From: Roseovarius nitratireducens
GTDB lineage: Bacteria; Pseudomonadota; Alphaproteobacteria; Rhodobacterales; Rhodobacteraceae
Direction: 5' to 3'
Assembly: GCF_002925845.1 (NCBI RefSeq)
Contig: NZ_PDNI01000071.1
Span: 124,001-188,000, forward strand
DNA: 64,000 bases
The notes beneath the pieces were generated by a model. That model had not been told where the DNA came from. It made no database searches and saw nothing but the letters and a program-made list of their open reading frames with translations. Below are positions 53,702 through 63,708 of this stretch, in pieces. Position 1 is the stretch's first letter; every line of letters begins with the position of its first letter. Position numbers and translations under genes: made by a program.

Positions 53702-55756
53702 CTAGATCAGGTCAGCGAGGGTATGAGCCTGACCCGGCGCGCCACTGAACTCGATTGCTTCGATTGCAACCATCGTAACGATGTTACCGCGTCCCCGCAG
53801 GATCACCCGTTTCCCTTCGTGCGCGATCTCGTAATCCGTGCGCAGCCCCGGCAGGATCGCACGATCCTTGCCCGCCCCGCCGTGAAGCCGGTCGTCGCCG
53901 TCCTGTCCGATAAGTACGTCGTCGCCTGGGCCGCCAATCAGGATATCCGCCTTGGCCGTTCCCGCGAGCCGCGCCGCCTTGTCGCCCGCGCGCCGCAGCA
54001 CCCCGTGCAGGAACGTGCCGGGCGGGCGCGGGTCGTCCCAATGGGGCGGCGTGGCATTGGCGCGCATCAGCGCGTCCCAGCGGGCCGTGTCGTCGCCGAG
54101 ATAGCGCAGCGCGCCCCAGCTTCCCCACCGCGAGGCCGGGGCCACGTCGACGAAGGCGTTGAAGAGCGTCCCGCCCGCCGCGCGCCAGCCGGCGAGCAGT
54201 TCCTCGTAGAGCGCGCCCATCTGGCGCGAGTAGTTGAACGCGGTGAAGAAGTCGGTGAGTGAGGCGTTGCCGGTCACGGCACCGTTCCCCACCACATGGG
54301 AGCCACCGCCATACATGACCAGTTGCAGATCATGACGCGCCGCCACCCCGGCGTGGTAGGGGAGGATTTCGCCCAGGAGCGCGCCGAGCGAGCCCTGCCG
54401 CAGCGCCTGTGCCGCGAGGTCGAAGGCAAGCTCGTAGCCATGCGCGGCGACCGCCGCCTCCGGGTTGGTCCCGGTCTCGACGGCGCGGGCGCGGGCCACG
54501 GCGCGGCTCGCGGTGATCCAGCTCGCGACCGTGGTGGCCATGTTCTCGGCCCCGAGCTCGTGGCCGAAAAAGCCCGAGACGGCGTAGGCGTCGAAGCTGG
54601 CCGCGGGGGGCGCGTCGATCTGCCCGCCTGCCACGGCGAGAGGGGCTTCGAGTATCGGCGCTTCCATCCCCGGCCAGTCGGCAGGCACGGCCGCGACCAT
54701 CGACAGGCGCGCCGGCGCGTCGGCAAAGACCGTGCGCCAGATATCCGCCATCTGGGCCGCGCGCATTCCCGCGAATTGCAGCCAGCCATCGTCGGGCGCG
54801 TCCTCGCCCCAGAGCGCAGTGGCCGCCTCTTGCGCCCAGATCGCTTGTGGGAAGGCCACGTTCCACAATTCGTTGGAGTATTCCACGTGCACCCTGAGGC
54901 CCGAAGCAAGGTGATCGCGCATGTGGCGCGCGAAGCTGCGCATATAGGCGTCGTCGGCGGCATGGGGCATGTTGACCCACGGATCGGCCCCGATCCGGTT
55001 GGCCAGCGCCACCATCACCTCGACCGGCACGCCGCGCCAGGCATAGGTGGCGTCCAGCGGCGTCGGGCGGTCCGCCCATGTCACCTGGTCTGAGCCGTTG
55101 GTGAGTTGCCAGTCGGTGAAGCGCACGAGGCGCAGATCGCCGATCCTGTCGATCCAGAGCGGGTTGAACAGTGCCCCCGCCGCGTGCAGCGCGAGGTGAT
55201 CCTCGTGCACGATGGAGATGTCGCGCAGTGGGTTGTCGGCATCGGTTTCGCGCAGCCGCAGCACCACGGACCCGTCACCGGGGGTGTAATCGAAGCGGAT
55301 TTCGCGTGTGTCGTAATTGTAGCGAACGTTGTCGGCGCGCCCTGTGACGCGCAGCACGCCTTTGCCCTCATAGCGCAGAAGGTAGCGGCCCCGCAGGTGT
55401 GTGGCGCCCTCCGGCTGGTCGGTCAGCACGTAGCTTTCGAGAGCCCTCGCCCCCTCGGGCAGGGCCGTCGGCCAGCCCCTGTCATCGAGATAGCCGCCCG
55501 CGCGTAACGCAGCCGTGGAAAAGGCGCCGCGCTCCTGCGCGCTGTGACCGATCCACGGGCTGGCGGTCTTCATCACGTTGATGAACGGGTGCTGGCTGCT
55601 CCGGTCGACGATCCCGTTCAGCCCCATGGCGAGGCTGGGAGCGGCAAGCCCGGTTCCGGGCAGGGGGGCATCCGCGGACCGGGCCATAGCGACCGCGACG
55701 AACAGCCCGACCATCATCGCAAGAATTGCCGGGACGAGCCGGAGTCCTGTGTGCAT
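53702..55756 (-). CDS. Secreted glycosidase-like protein with RTX calcium-binding tail
   Basis: The 684-residue protein has a signal-anchor (LVPAILAMMVGLFVAVAMA). A central barrel-like domain contains VEVMVALANRIGADPWVNMP and VHVEYSNELWNVAFPQAIWA, where Asn295-Glu296 resembles the NE acid/base of clan-A glycoside hydrolases. A C-terminal block of RTX nonapeptides follows (IGGPGDDVLIGQDGDDRLHG). RTX tails bind calcium and accompany type I secretion, although here an N-terminal signal is also present. GGAGAG precedes the ATG. The polysaccharide target is unknown. Confidence 0.72.
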   Translation of the reverse strand: MHTGLRLVPAILAMMVGLFVAVAMARSADAPLPGTGLAAPSLAMGLNGIVDRSSQHPFINVMKTASPWIGHSAQERGAFSTAALRAGGYLDDRGWPTALPEGARALESYVLTDQPEGATHLRGRYLLRYEGKGVLRVTGRADNVRYNYDTREIRFDYTPGDGSVVLRLRETDADNPLRDISIVHEDHLALHAAGALFNPLWIDRIGDLRLVRFTDWQLTNGSDQVTWADRPTPLDATYAWRGVPVEVMVALANRIGADPWVNMPHAADDAYMRSFARHMRDHLASGLRVHVEYSNELWNVAFPQAIWAQEAATALWGEDAPDDGWLQFAGMRAAQMADIWRTVFADAPARLSMVAAVPADWPGMEAPILEAPLAVAGGQIDAPPAASFDAYAVSGFFGHELGAENMATTVASWITASRAVARARAVETGTNPEAAVAAHGYELAFDLAAQALRQGSLGALLGEILPYHAGVAARHDLQLVMYGGGSHVVGNGAVTGNASLTDFFTAFNYSRQMGALYEELLAGWRAAGGTLFNAFVDVAPASRWGSWGALRYLGDDTARWDALMRANATPPHWDDPRPPGTFLHGVLRRAGDKAARLAGTAKADILIGGPGDDVLIGQDGDDRLHGGAGKDRAILPGLRTDYEIAHEGKRVILRGRGNIVTMVAIEAIEFSGAPGQAHTLADLI

Positions 55757-55975
55757 GGCGGACCGCTCTCCTTGCCATGTGCCCATGCGCCTCGCCGCAC
55801 TATAGGGCGCGGCAGGAGCCTTGGCCATCGCTGCGTGCGGCTGTGGCTGTGCGCAAATGCCACAATTCGCCTGTCAAGCCATTGGTTTTTCTGGACCTGA
55901 ACCCGTTGACTGGAGTAGATTCATTGAAAATGGGGATAAAATGCCCCGCATTCGAGGCAGCAGAGCAGATATCCG

Positions 55976-57154
55976 ATGTATCCCGAGCGGTTTTCGAACC
56001 TACCGGCCTATGCGTTCCCGCGCCTGCGGGCACTGCTCGACGCGCATGCGCCGGGCGGCGAGGTCGTGCACATGACCATCGGCGAGCCGAAACACGCCTT
56101 TCCGGAGTGGATCACGGAGGAGATCGCGGCCAATGCGGCGGGCTTCGGGCAGTATCCCGTGAACGAGGGAATGCCCGCGCTGCTGGAGGCTGCCGCCGAC
56201 TGGCTGGAGCGGCGCTATGGCGTGCAGGCCGATCCCGAGACGCGGCTGATGGCGCTCAATGGCACGCGGGAGGGGCTGTATAATGCCATGATGGCGCTCT
56301 GCCCCGAGACGAAGCGGGGCAAGCGGCCTGTGGTGCTGGTGCCCAACCCGTTCTACCAAGTCTACATGGTCGCGGCGCTAAGCGTGGGGGCGGAGCCGGT
56401 GTTTCTCAACGCTACGGAGGACACAGGCTATCTGCCTGATTTCACGTCGATGGCGCCGGAGGTGCTCGACCGGGTGACGGTGGCTTACCTGTGCTCGCCG
56501 TCCAATCCGCAGGGCGCGGTGGCCTCGCGGGAGTATTGGGCGCAAGTGATTGGGCTGGCCGAGAAGCACGATTTCCGCATCTTCGCCGATGAATGCTATT
56601 CCGAGATCTACCGCGACGGCCCGCCATCGGGCGTGTTGGAGGTGGCGCAGGAGGTGGGGGCAGATCCCGAGCGGATCGTCGCGTTTCACAGCCTGTCGAA
56701 GCGGTCGAACGTGCCGGGGCTGCGCTCGGGCTTCGTGGCAGCGGGATCCGAGAGCATCCGTCGCATGCGGCAGTTGCGCAACTACGCCGGTGCGCCCTTG
56801 CCTATGCCGTTGCAGCACGCGGCGGCGCGGCTCTGGGCGGATGAGGCGCATGTGGTGGAGAATCGCCGCCTTTACGCGCGAAAATACGCACGCGCCGACG
56901 AGATCATGGCGGGCGTGCCCGGCTATCGCCCGCCGGAGGCCGGGTTTTTCCTGTGGCTGCCGGTGGCGGATGGTGAGGCGGCGGCACTGCGGCTGTGGCG
57001 CGAGACGGGGGTGCGGGTGCTGCCCGGGGCCTACCTCGCGCAGGAGGCGGGCGGGGTGAACCCCGGAAAGGGATTCGTGCGGGTGGCGATGGTGGCCCCC
57101 GAGGACGAGATGGCGCACGGGCTGACCCGCCTGCGCGGCTGTCTCTACGGATGA
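55976..57154 (+). CDS. Class I aminotransferase, DapC-like
   Basis: The 392-residue PLP enzyme shows [37 protein letters not shown] and [16 protein letters not shown], then [34 protein letters not shown] and [15 protein letters not shown], which holds the Schiff-base Lys. These match succinyldiaminopimelate transaminase-like proteins of the DapC type, which would fit lysine synthesis alongside dapB elsewhere in the window. The specificity within this aminotransferase class is an inference. Its stop is 17 bases before the ftsK start chosen. Confidence 0.87.
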   Translation: MYPERFSNLPAYAFPRLRALLDAHAPGGEVVHMTIGEPKHAFPEWITEEIAANAAGFGQYPVNEGMPALLEAAADWLERRYGVQADPETRLMALNGTREGLYNAMMALCPETKRGKRPVVLVPNPFYQVYMVAALSVGAEPVFLNATEDTGYLPDFTSMAPEVLDRVTVAYLCSPSNPQGAVASREYWAQVIGLAEKHDFRIFADECYSEIYRDGPPSGVLEVAQEVGADPERIVAFHSLSKRSNVPGLRSGFVAAGSESIRRMRQLRNYAGAPLPMPLQHAAARLWADEAHVVENRRLYARKYARADEIMAGVPGYRPPEAGFFLWLPVADGEAAALRLWRETGVRVLPGAYLAQEAGGVNPGKGFVRVAMVAPEDEMAHGLTRLRGCLYG

Positions 57155-57171
57155 GCGGAGACGAGGACGAG

Positions 57172-60051
57172 ATGGCATACCAGACACGTGGGCGCGAGCC
57201 GCTTATCGACAGCACTGTGGCGCAGGCCCTAGGCAAGCGCGGTAGGGAACTGATCGGTCTCATGCTGCTGGGCTTCGCGGTGGTCGCCGGGGCGACAGTG
57301 TACTCATACACGCCCACAGATCCGAGCTGGATGGCGGCGACCGACGGGCCGGTGCACAACCTGCTAGGCGCGCCCGGGGCGTCGATCGCGGCCCCGCTCT
57401 ACATGATCATCGGCCTTGGGGCCTGGGGGCTGGTGATCCTGCCACTTGTCTGGGGGGCGCGGCTCGTGATGCATCTGGGTGGCGAGCGCGCGCCCGGTCG
57501 ACTCATCTTCGCGCCGGTCTGGGTGGCGATTCTGTCGCTCTACTGCGCGACGCTGGCCCCGTCCGAAACCTGGGCCGCGCATCACAGCTTTGGCCTTGGC
57601 GGGTTGTTCGGTGACACGGTCCTGGGTACGCTGCTGGGCCTCCTTCCGGTCGGGCCGGGGCTGGGTCTGCGGCTCTCGACGCTGGGGCTGGGCGCGCTGG
57701 TACTAGCCGCAGGTGCCTTCGTGCTGGGCTTTGACGGGGGCGAGTTGCGGAGAATTGGGCGGTTCCTCGTGCTTGGGTTGGTGCTGACCTACGCGGGGCT
57801 TCGGGCGATGGCCGCGCGTGGCATCGGCGGCCTCGTTGGCGCCGGTCAGGCGGTGCGGGCCCGCCGCGCGGAGGCCGCGGCGCAGGCGCAGGAGAATCGG
57901 GTGGAGGCCGCCCCGCAAGCCGGGCAGGCTCAGGCTGCGGCCCGCGTGCGCCGCGCCGAGCCAACCCTTGGCGGTACCGCCACCGCCGCCGCAACGGAGA
58001 AATCCGGTGGGCTACTGGCGCGGATGCCCGGCTTGTTGCGCAAGCCCGAGGCGATGCCCGAGCCAGAGCTTGTAGAGCGCGAGGCCGAGGCCGAGGCGGC
58101 CGATGCCCCGCCCGAAGACCGCATTCGCGCGCGCATCGCAGACGTGATCCGTACACGCGTGCGGAAGAACCCGGCGGTGCAGGTAGAATCGGTCGCGCCG
58201 CTAACCAAGGGCCGCGGTCGCGGGCCCGACCCGCTGATCCTGAACGGCGCACCTCATGCACCGCTGCCGCCCGAGCCGCCGCTCACGGCGCGCAAGGCCA
58301 CCGGTCTGACTGTGCCGCCCGCGCCCGAAGAGGAAACCACGCTCGTCGAGCCGGACATGCCGGAGATGGGTATGTCCGAGATGGATGCTACGCCGGGTTC
58401 GACGGAGCGTCCGCGCATCCCGGTGCCCGAGCCGCGCAAAGTGGTGCAACACCCGCCGCGCAAGACTCCGCAGCCCTCGGCGCGCGCGATGGCCGAGGCG
58501 CAGCCCGCGCTGCCCTTTGCCGCCGAGGCACAGGATTACGAACTGCCGCCGCTGTCGCTTCTGACCGATCCGGCGACCGTGCAGCGCCATCACCTGAGCG
58601 ACGACGCGCTGGAGGAAAACGCGCGGATGCTGGAGAACGTGCTCGACGATTACGGCGTCAAGGGCGAGATCGTTAGCGTGCGCCCCGGTCCCGTGGTCAC
58701 CATGTACGAATTGGAGCCCGCGCCGGGCCTCAAGGCGAGCCGGGTAATCGGGCTTGCCGATGACATCGCGCGGTCGATGGCGGCGCTGTCGGCGCGGGTC
58801 TCGACGGTGCCGGGGCGGTCGGTGATCGGGATCGAACTGCCCAATGACAACCGTGAGATGGTGAATTTCCGCGAGATATTGTCGAGCCGCGCCTATGGCG
58901 ACGGTCATCAGAAGCTGCCGCTGGCACTTGGCAAGGATATCGGCGGCGATCCGATGGTCGCCAACCTCTCCAAGATGCCGCACCTCCTGATTGCTGGCAC
59001 CACCGGCTCGGGCAAGTCGGTGGCCATCAATACGATGATTCTGAGCCTGCTCTACAAGCTCACGCCCGATGAATGCCGGCTCATCATGATCGACCCCAAG
59101 ATGCTGGAGCTGAGCGTCTATGACGGTATCCCGCACCTCCTGAGCCCCGTCGTCACCGACCCCAAGAAAGCGGTCGTGGCGCTCAAGTGGGTGGTGGCTG
59201 AGATGGAGGACCGCTATCGCAAGATGTCGAAGATGGGGGTGCGCAACATCGACGGCTACAACGCCCGCGTGGACGAGGCGCTGAAGAAGGGAGAGATGTT
59301 CAGCCGCACGGTGCAGACGGGCTTTGACGACGAGACCGGCGAGCCGGTTTTCGAGACGGAAGAGTTCGCGCCCGAGCGGATACCCTATATCGTGGTGATC
59401 GTCGACGAGATGGCCGACCTGATGATGGTGGCGGGCAAGGAGATCGAGGCCTGCATCCAGCGCCTGGCGCAGATGGCGCGGGCAAGCGGAATCCACCTCA
59501 TCATGGCCACGCAGCGCCCCTCGGTCGATGTGATCACCGGCACGATCAAGGCCAATTTCCCCACAAGGATCAGCTTTCAGGTGACGTCGAAGATCGACAG
59601 CCGCACCATCCTGGGCGAGCAGGGGGCCGAGCAACTTCTGGGCATGGGCGATATGCTCTACATGGCCGGGGGCGGGCGGATCACCCGTTGTCACGCGCCT
59701 TTCGTCTCCGATGAAGAGGTGGAGGAGGTCGTGAGCCACCTCAAGGCCTATGGCCCACCAGAATACGTGGGCAGCGTGTTGCAGGGCCCCGATGACGACA
59801 CCGCCGATTCCATCGACGCCAAGCTGGGGCTCGCCACTGGGGGTAATACCGACGGCGAGGATGCGCTCTATGATCAGGCGGTGGCGATCGTGGCGCGCGA
59901 CCGCAAATGCTCGACCTCCTATATCCAGCGCAAGCTGGCGATCGGTTACAACAAGGCCGCGCGGCTGGTGGAGCAGATGGAAGACGAGGGCGTGGTCAGC
60001 GCCGCCAACCACGTAGGCAAGCGCGAGGTGCTGGTGCCCGAGCCGCAATAG
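57172..60051 (+). CDS. ftsK: DNA translocase FtsK
   Basis: The 959-residue septal protein has four N-terminal transmembrane helices (about residues 20-170), an Ala/Pro/Glu-rich linker to about 440, and a RecA-like motor. Walker A is [18 protein letters not shown] and Walker B is [20 protein letters not shown]. The C-terminal gamma winged-helix ([20 protein letters not shown]) reads KOPS polarity sites and contacts XerD. It couples chromosome-dimer resolution to division. I use the ATG at 57172 after GAGGACGAG; an ATG at 57151 overlapping the aminotransferase stop is an alternative. Confidence 0.96.
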   Translation: MAYQTRGREPLIDSTVAQALGKRGRELIGLMLLGFAVVAGATVYSYTPTDPSWMAATDGPVHNLLGAPGASIAAPLYMIIGLGAWGLVILPLVWGARLVMHLGGERAPGRLIFAPVWVAILSLYCATLAPSETWAAHHSFGLGGLFGDTVLGTLLGLLPVGPGLGLRLSTLGLGALVLAAGAFVLGFDGGELRRIGRFLVLGLVLTYAGLRAMAARGIGGLVGAGQAVRARRAEAAAQAQENRVEAAPQAGQAQAAARVRRAEPTLGGTATAAATEKSGGLLARMPGLLRKPEAMPEPELVEREAEAEAADAPPEDRIRARIADVIRTRVRKNPAVQVESVAPLTKGRGRGPDPLILNGAPHAPLPPEPPLTARKATGLTVPPAPEEETTLVEPDMPEMGMSEMDATPGSTERPRIPVPEPRKVVQHPPRKTPQPSARAMAEAQPALPFAAEAQDYELPPLSLLTDPATVQRHHLSDDALEENARMLENVLDDYGVKGEIVSVRPGPVVTMYELEPAPGLKASRVIGLADDIARSMAALSARVSTVPGRSVIGIELPNDNREMVNFREILSSRAYGDGHQKLPLALGKDIGGDPMVANLSKMPHLLIAGTTGSGKSVAINTMILSLLYKLTPDECRLIMIDPKMLELSVYDGIPHLLSPVVTDPKKAVVALKWVVAEMEDRYRKMSKMGVRNIDGYNARVDEALKKGEMFSRTVQTGFDDETGEPVFETEEFAPERIPYIVVIVDEMADLMMVAGKEIEACIQRLAQMARASGIHLIMATQRPSVDVITGTIKANFPTRISFQVTSKIDSRTILGEQGAEQLLGMGDMLYMAGGGRITRCHAPFVSDEEVEEVVSHLKAYGPPEYVGSVLQGPDDDTADSIDAKLGLATGGNTDGEDALYDQAVAIVARDRKCSTSYIQRKLAIGYNKAARLVEQMEDEGVVSAANHVGKREVLVPEPQ

Positions 60052-60128
60052 GCAGGCTGCCGCCAGCGCGCGCAGAATTTTCGCCCCGCGCAGGTGTAAT
60101 CCGGCGCGGGGCCGCTTATCTGGAGGGC

Positions 60129-60734
60129 ATGAGACAGTTGCGCATCCTGATGGTTCCCGCCCTCTGGGCGGCGATGGCGCTGCCGGCGGCGGCGGAGAAG
60201 CTCTCGCTGGGTGAGATTTCATCCTATCTCAACGGTCTGCGGACCGCAGCAGGGCAATTCACGCAGGTGAACGAGGACGGCTCGATCAGCACCGGGCGCA
60301 TCCTGCTCAAGCGTCCCGGGCGCGTGCGCTTTGAATACGATCCGCCAGAGAAGGCACTGGTAGTGGCCGATGGCGATACGGTGGGCATCGTCGATCCACG
60401 CTCAAACGAGAAGCAGGGCTATCCGCTCCACCGCACGCCGCTCAAGATCATCCTCGCGCGCAATGTCGATCTCACGCGCGAGCGCATGGTCGTGGGTCAT
60501 GCAAGCGACGGGGTGACCACCACCGTGCGCGCGCAGGATCCCGCTCATCCGGAATACGGCAGCATCGACCTCGTCTTTACCGCCGATCCGGTGGAATTGC
60601 GCCAATGGGTCATCAACGATGCCAATGGCGGCAGCACCACGGTGATCCTGGGTGACCTGAAGCGCAACGTGCGCCTGGCCGACGAGCAATTTGTTATCCC
60701 CGGCACCAGCGATACGCCGCGCATCCAGCCCTGA
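60129..60734 (+). CDS. lolA: LolA-like outer-membrane lipoprotein carrier
   Basis: The 201-residue periplasmic protein has a signal peptide (LMVPALWAAMALPAAA) and the open beta-barrel landmarks GQFTQVNEDGSISTGRILLK, RPGRVRFEYDPPEKALVVAD and the C-terminal ADEQFVIPGTSDTPRI. LolA carries lipoproteins from LolCDE to the outer membrane. The ftsK-lolA order is conserved in alphaproteobacteria. GGAGGGC lies before the ATG. It is convergent with the SLT gene, 18 bases away. Confidence 0.92.
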   Translation: MRQLRILMVPALWAAMALPAAAEKLSLGEISSYLNGLRTAAGQFTQVNEDGSISTGRILLKRPGRVRFEYDPPEKALVVADGDTVGIVDPRSNEKQGYPLHRTPLKIILARNVDLTRERMVVGHASDGVTTTVRAQDPAHPEYGSIDLVFTADPVELRQWVINDANGGSTTVILGDLKRNVRLADEQFVIPGTSDTPRIQP

Positions 60735-60752
60735 ACGCGCGCGCCCGCGCCC

Positions 60753-61349
60753 TCAGACAAGGCCGCGCCCGGCTCGGCAGGCCGACATCTGCGCGCGGTA
60801 ACGCTGGGCCCGCGCGTCGACCTCGGCTGCGACGCGCAAGAGCCACGGCTTGGAATTGTGGTTGCCGCGGGAAAACCCGGTGCGCCCCTCGTGATAGGCG
60901 AGATACTGGTTGCGCGCGTCGGCGTGCGAAATTCCCAGCCGCTCGGAGGACTGGGCCATGTACCAGCCGATGAAATCCGCCGAATCGAAGATATCCGTGC
61001 GCCGCGCGCCCCAGCGCCCGGCGTCGCGCTTGTATTCCTCCCACGTCCCGTCGAGCGCCTGGCTGTAGCCATAGGCGGAACTTATCCGCCCCCGGGGGAT
61101 CACGCCGAGCGTCCAGCGATAGGGCGTGCGCGCGTCGCTGATGAACTTGCTCTCCTGGTAGATCGTTGCCATCTGCACATGCGCGGGGATTCCCCAACGG
61201 CGCGCGGACGCCTGAAAGGCGCGGGCATATTCGGGCCGCTCGCCCAGGATGGCGCAGGCATTGTCGAGATTGCGCGGTGCCTCACCGTACCCGCCACCAC
61301 AGGACGCCAGCACCAAGAGCGCCAGAAGCGCACCGAAAATCCTGCTCAT
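60753..61349 (-). CDS. SLT-domain lipoprotein (lytic transglycosylase-like)
   Basis: The 198-residue protein has a lipobox LASC at Cys17 and an SLT domain in which Glu66 of ATIYQESKFI is the candidate catalytic acid. SSAYGYSQALDGTWEEYKRD supplies the GYxQ motif. The later FSRGNHNSKPWLLRVAAEVD stretch is typical for its subfamily in Rhodobacterales. It would cleave glycan strands at the outer membrane. GAGAGGCAG directly precedes the ATG. A TTGAC-N7-GTCAA inverted repeat (61368-61384) lies just upstream. Confidence 0.86.
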   Translation of the reverse strand: MSRIFGALLALLVLASCGGGYGEAPRNLDNACAILGERPEYARAFQASARRWGIPAHVQMATIYQESKFISDARTPYRWTLGVIPRGRISSAYGYSQALDGTWEEYKRDAGRWGARRTDIFDSADFIGWYMAQSSERLGISHADARNQYLAYHEGRTGFSRGNHNSKPWLLRVAAEVDARAQRYRAQMSACRAGRGLV

Positions 61350-61528
61350 CTGCCTCTCGCTTTCGATTTGACGTTTTTTGTCAATGTAGCCGATTTGCGC
61401 ATCCGGGGGAATCCCGAATTCCCCGTGCCCAAGGCCTGTCGCACAGTCGTCCACAGACTGTTTCCGGCTCGTTTCGGCGCATGGTTGGACAAAGCCCGCT
61501 TGCACCGGTAAAAATCTGTGTTAGGGCA

Positions 61529-61861
61529 ATGGCGATGATCAAGACTCAGGCGAAATACGCGCTCGGACAGGTGGTCCGGCACAAGAAGCATCCCTTTCGG
61601 GGGGTGATCTTTGACGTGGATCCGGAATTCTCGAATACCGAGGAATGGTATGCCGCTATCCCCGAGGATAGCCGCCCGTCGCGCGAGCAACCCTTCTACC
61701 ACCTGCTCGCCGAGAATGATCAGAGCTATTACGTCGCCTATGTCAGCGAGCAGAACCTCGTCGCCGACTATTCCGGCGAGCCGGTGGACCATCCCGACAT
61801 CCCCGACCTGTTCGGGCCGTTCGAGGACGGATACTACCCTTTGCATTTCCAGCTGAATTGA
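61529..61861 (+). CDS. hspQ: Heat shock protein HspQ
   Basis: The 110-residue protein matches HspQ/YccV: KYALGQVVRHKKHPFRGVIF, DVDPEFSNTEEWYAAIPED, QPFYHLLAENDQSYYVAYVS. HspQ is a Lon substrate and specificity-enhancing factor, once described as binding hemimethylated DNA. AGGG lies before the ATG at 61529; a second ATG two codons later is possible. It is divergent from the SLT gene and convergent with ggt. Confidence 0.93.
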   Translation: MAMIKTQAKYALGQVVRHKKHPFRGVIFDVDPEFSNTEEWYAAIPEDSRPSREQPFYHLLAENDQSYYVAYVSEQNLVADYSGEPVDHPDIPDLFGPFEDGYYPLHFQLN

Positions 61862-61866
61862 GGCGC

Positions 61867-61883
61867 GGGCGGTATATCCGCCC
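61867..61883. terminator. Hairpin between convergent hspQ and ggt
   Basis: GGGCGG and CCGCCC flank a TATAT loop in the 28-base gap between the two stop codons. No T run follows on either strand, so any terminator role is tentative. Confidence 0.4.
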
Positions 61884-61889
61884 TATCGC

Positions 61890-63467
61890 TCAGTATCCCA
61901 GCGCGCAGCCGTCCTTTCGCGCGTCGCTGCCGCCCTCGAGCACGCCGCTGTCATGGATGCGGATCGCCTGCGCTCCGCCCAACGGCTCGCGCGGGACGAT
62001 TACCTCGTGCCCGAGATCAGCGAGCGCCTGCGCCACGCCCGGCGCGTGCCCGCGCTCGAGCTTGAGGCCGGTGGGATCGGCAAAGGCGCGCGGTGCGTCG
62101 ATGGCGGCCTGCACGTCCATGCCGAAATCCACCATGTTGGACACCAGCCGCGCGTGGCCCGCAGGCTGATAGCCGCCGCCCATTACGCCGAAGGGCATGG
62201 TCACGCGCCCGTTCTCGGCCAGCATGGCGGGGATGATCGTGTGCATCGGGCGCTTGCCGCCCGCCATCTCGTTGGGGTGGCCAGCCTCGAGCGAGAAGCC
62301 CGCGCCGCGATTCTGCAGCAGGATGCCGAATTTCTCTGACGCGATGCCGGACCCGAAGCCGTGGAAGATCGAGTAGATGAATGACACCGCCATGCGGTCG
62401 CGATCAACCACGGTGATGTAGACGGTGTCGCGGTGCACGGCCTCCGTCAGCGGTGCTGCGGCCGGCATGGCGCGGCGCGGGTCGATCAGCGCGGCGAGGC
62501 GCGCTGCGGTCTCGGGGGCGAGCATGTGGTCGAGCCGCGCGATATGATCGGGATCGGCGATGAACCGGTTGCGCGCGTCATAGGCGAGCTTGGTGGCCTC
62601 GGCCTCGATATGGATGCGCTCGGCACTACCCGGATCCATCGCCGCGATGTCGAAATGGCGCAGGATGTTGAGCATCAGGATCGCCGTCGCGCCCTGCCCG
62701 TTGGGCGGGTGCTCGACCAGCGTGGTGCTCTTGTAATCACCGCTCACGGGGTCGGAATAGTCGCTGGCGGCGACCGCGAAATCTTCTTGCGTGTGGACCC
62801 CGTCCAGCGCGTGGAGCGCGGCGAGCATGTCGTCGGCCACCTCGCCCTCGTAGAAGGCGGCGCGCCCGTCACGGGCGATGCGGCGCAGCACCTCGGCCTG
62901 ACCCGGGGCATGAAAGATATCGCCGGTGGCCAGCGGTTGCCCGGCTTTCATGTAATGCGTGATCGCGTGCCCCTGAAGCGCCTTGCCCGCCACCGGCCAG
63001 TCAAAAGCCACGCGCGGCGCGACCGGCACGCCCTCCTCGGCATAGTGGATCGCGGGGGCGAGCAGCGTGTCGAGCCCGAGACGACCGTGATCCGCGCTCA
63101 GTCGGCAGAATGCGTCGATGGCACAGGGAACGGTGACGGCATGGGGGCTATGGAGCGGCACGCTGGTGTTGCCTTGGGCGCGCAGCGCGGCGGCAGAGGC
63201 GGCGGCGGGCGCGCGCCCCGAGCCGTTGAGCCCGCGGACGCGCGGTTCGCCGGGGTTGGTGAAGAGTACAAAGCAGTCGCCGCCGATCCCGGTCATCTGC
63301 GGCTCGCAGATACCCAGCAGCACGGCGCCGGCAATGGCGGCATCCATCGCGTTGCCGCCGCGTTCGAGAATGTCGATGGCGGTGCGCGCCGCGAGCGGGT
63401 GCGAGGTCGCGCACATGCCGTTGGCCGCATAGGTGCCCGAGCGCCCCGGAAGATGGAAGTCGCGCAT
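61890..63467 (-). CDS. ggt: Gamma-glutamyltransferase family protein
   Basis: The 525-residue Ntn-hydrolase precursor shows the family's order: CATSHPLAARTAIDILERGG, GGNAMDAAIAGAVLLGICEP, MTGIGGDCFVLF, VEHPPNGQGATAILMLNILR. The autocleavage region is VHRDTVYITVVDRDRMAVSF, whose Thr aligns with the catalytic Thr391 of E. coli GGT. SGIASEKFGILLQNRGAGF and the ending GYQPAGHARLVSNMVDFGMD follow. Members cleave gamma-glutamyl bonds of glutathione or act as acylases. No signal peptide is visible, so it may be cytosolic. GGGGAGACAG precedes the ATG. Confidence 0.88.
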   Translation of the reverse strand: MRDFHLPGRSGTYAANGMCATSHPLAARTAIDILERGGNAMDAAIAGAVLLGICEPQMTGIGGDCFVLFTNPGEPRVRGLNGSGRAPAAASAAALRAQGNTSVPLHSPHAVTVPCAIDAFCRLSADHGRLGLDTLLAPAIHYAEEGVPVAPRVAFDWPVAGKALQGHAITHYMKAGQPLATGDIFHAPGQAEVLRRIARDGRAAFYEGEVADDMLAALHALDGVHTQEDFAVAASDYSDPVSGDYKSTTLVEHPPNGQGATAILMLNILRHFDIAAMDPGSAERIHIEAEATKLAYDARNRFIADPDHIARLDHMLAPETAARLAALIDPRRAMPAAAPLTEAVHRDTVYITVVDRDRMAVSFIYSIFHGFGSGIASEKFGILLQNRGAGFSLEAGHPNEMAGGKRPMHTIIPAMLAENGRVTMPFGVMGGGYQPAGHARLVSNMVDFGMDVQAAIDAPRAFADPTGLKLERGHAPGVAQALADLGHEVIVPREPLGGAQAIRIHDSGVLEGGSDARKDGCALGY

Positions 63468-63708
63468 GGTCTGTCTCCCCAATTTTACGATTCGAACGCA
63501 CCCTAGGATGGGTCGCGAAGAATGCCAATGCCGTGTCGGGAGAGTGAAGACCTCGGCGCCGCGCACTGGGTGGGGGCAATGACACGCGACGCCGAGGGAA
63601 GCCATATGAAGCTACCCTGCTCTTGTCCGATCCGCGTGCGGCGGCAGTTGGGTCTGAATAAGGTGATATTGAGACGGACACACGCGGCAGTTGCGCAGGG
63701 TTGGGGCG

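Noticed and set aside
58201-60222. Long open frame (673 codons) antisense to ftsK
   Set aside because: It is His/Arg/Gly-rich, has no recognisable motif, and mirrors a certain ftsK gene; high GC creates such shadow frames.
63468-63708. Possible short gene between ggt and the RsbW-like gene
   Set aside because: Only a 77-codon frame with no signal, motif or ribosome-binding site; the region reads as ordinary intergenic DNA.
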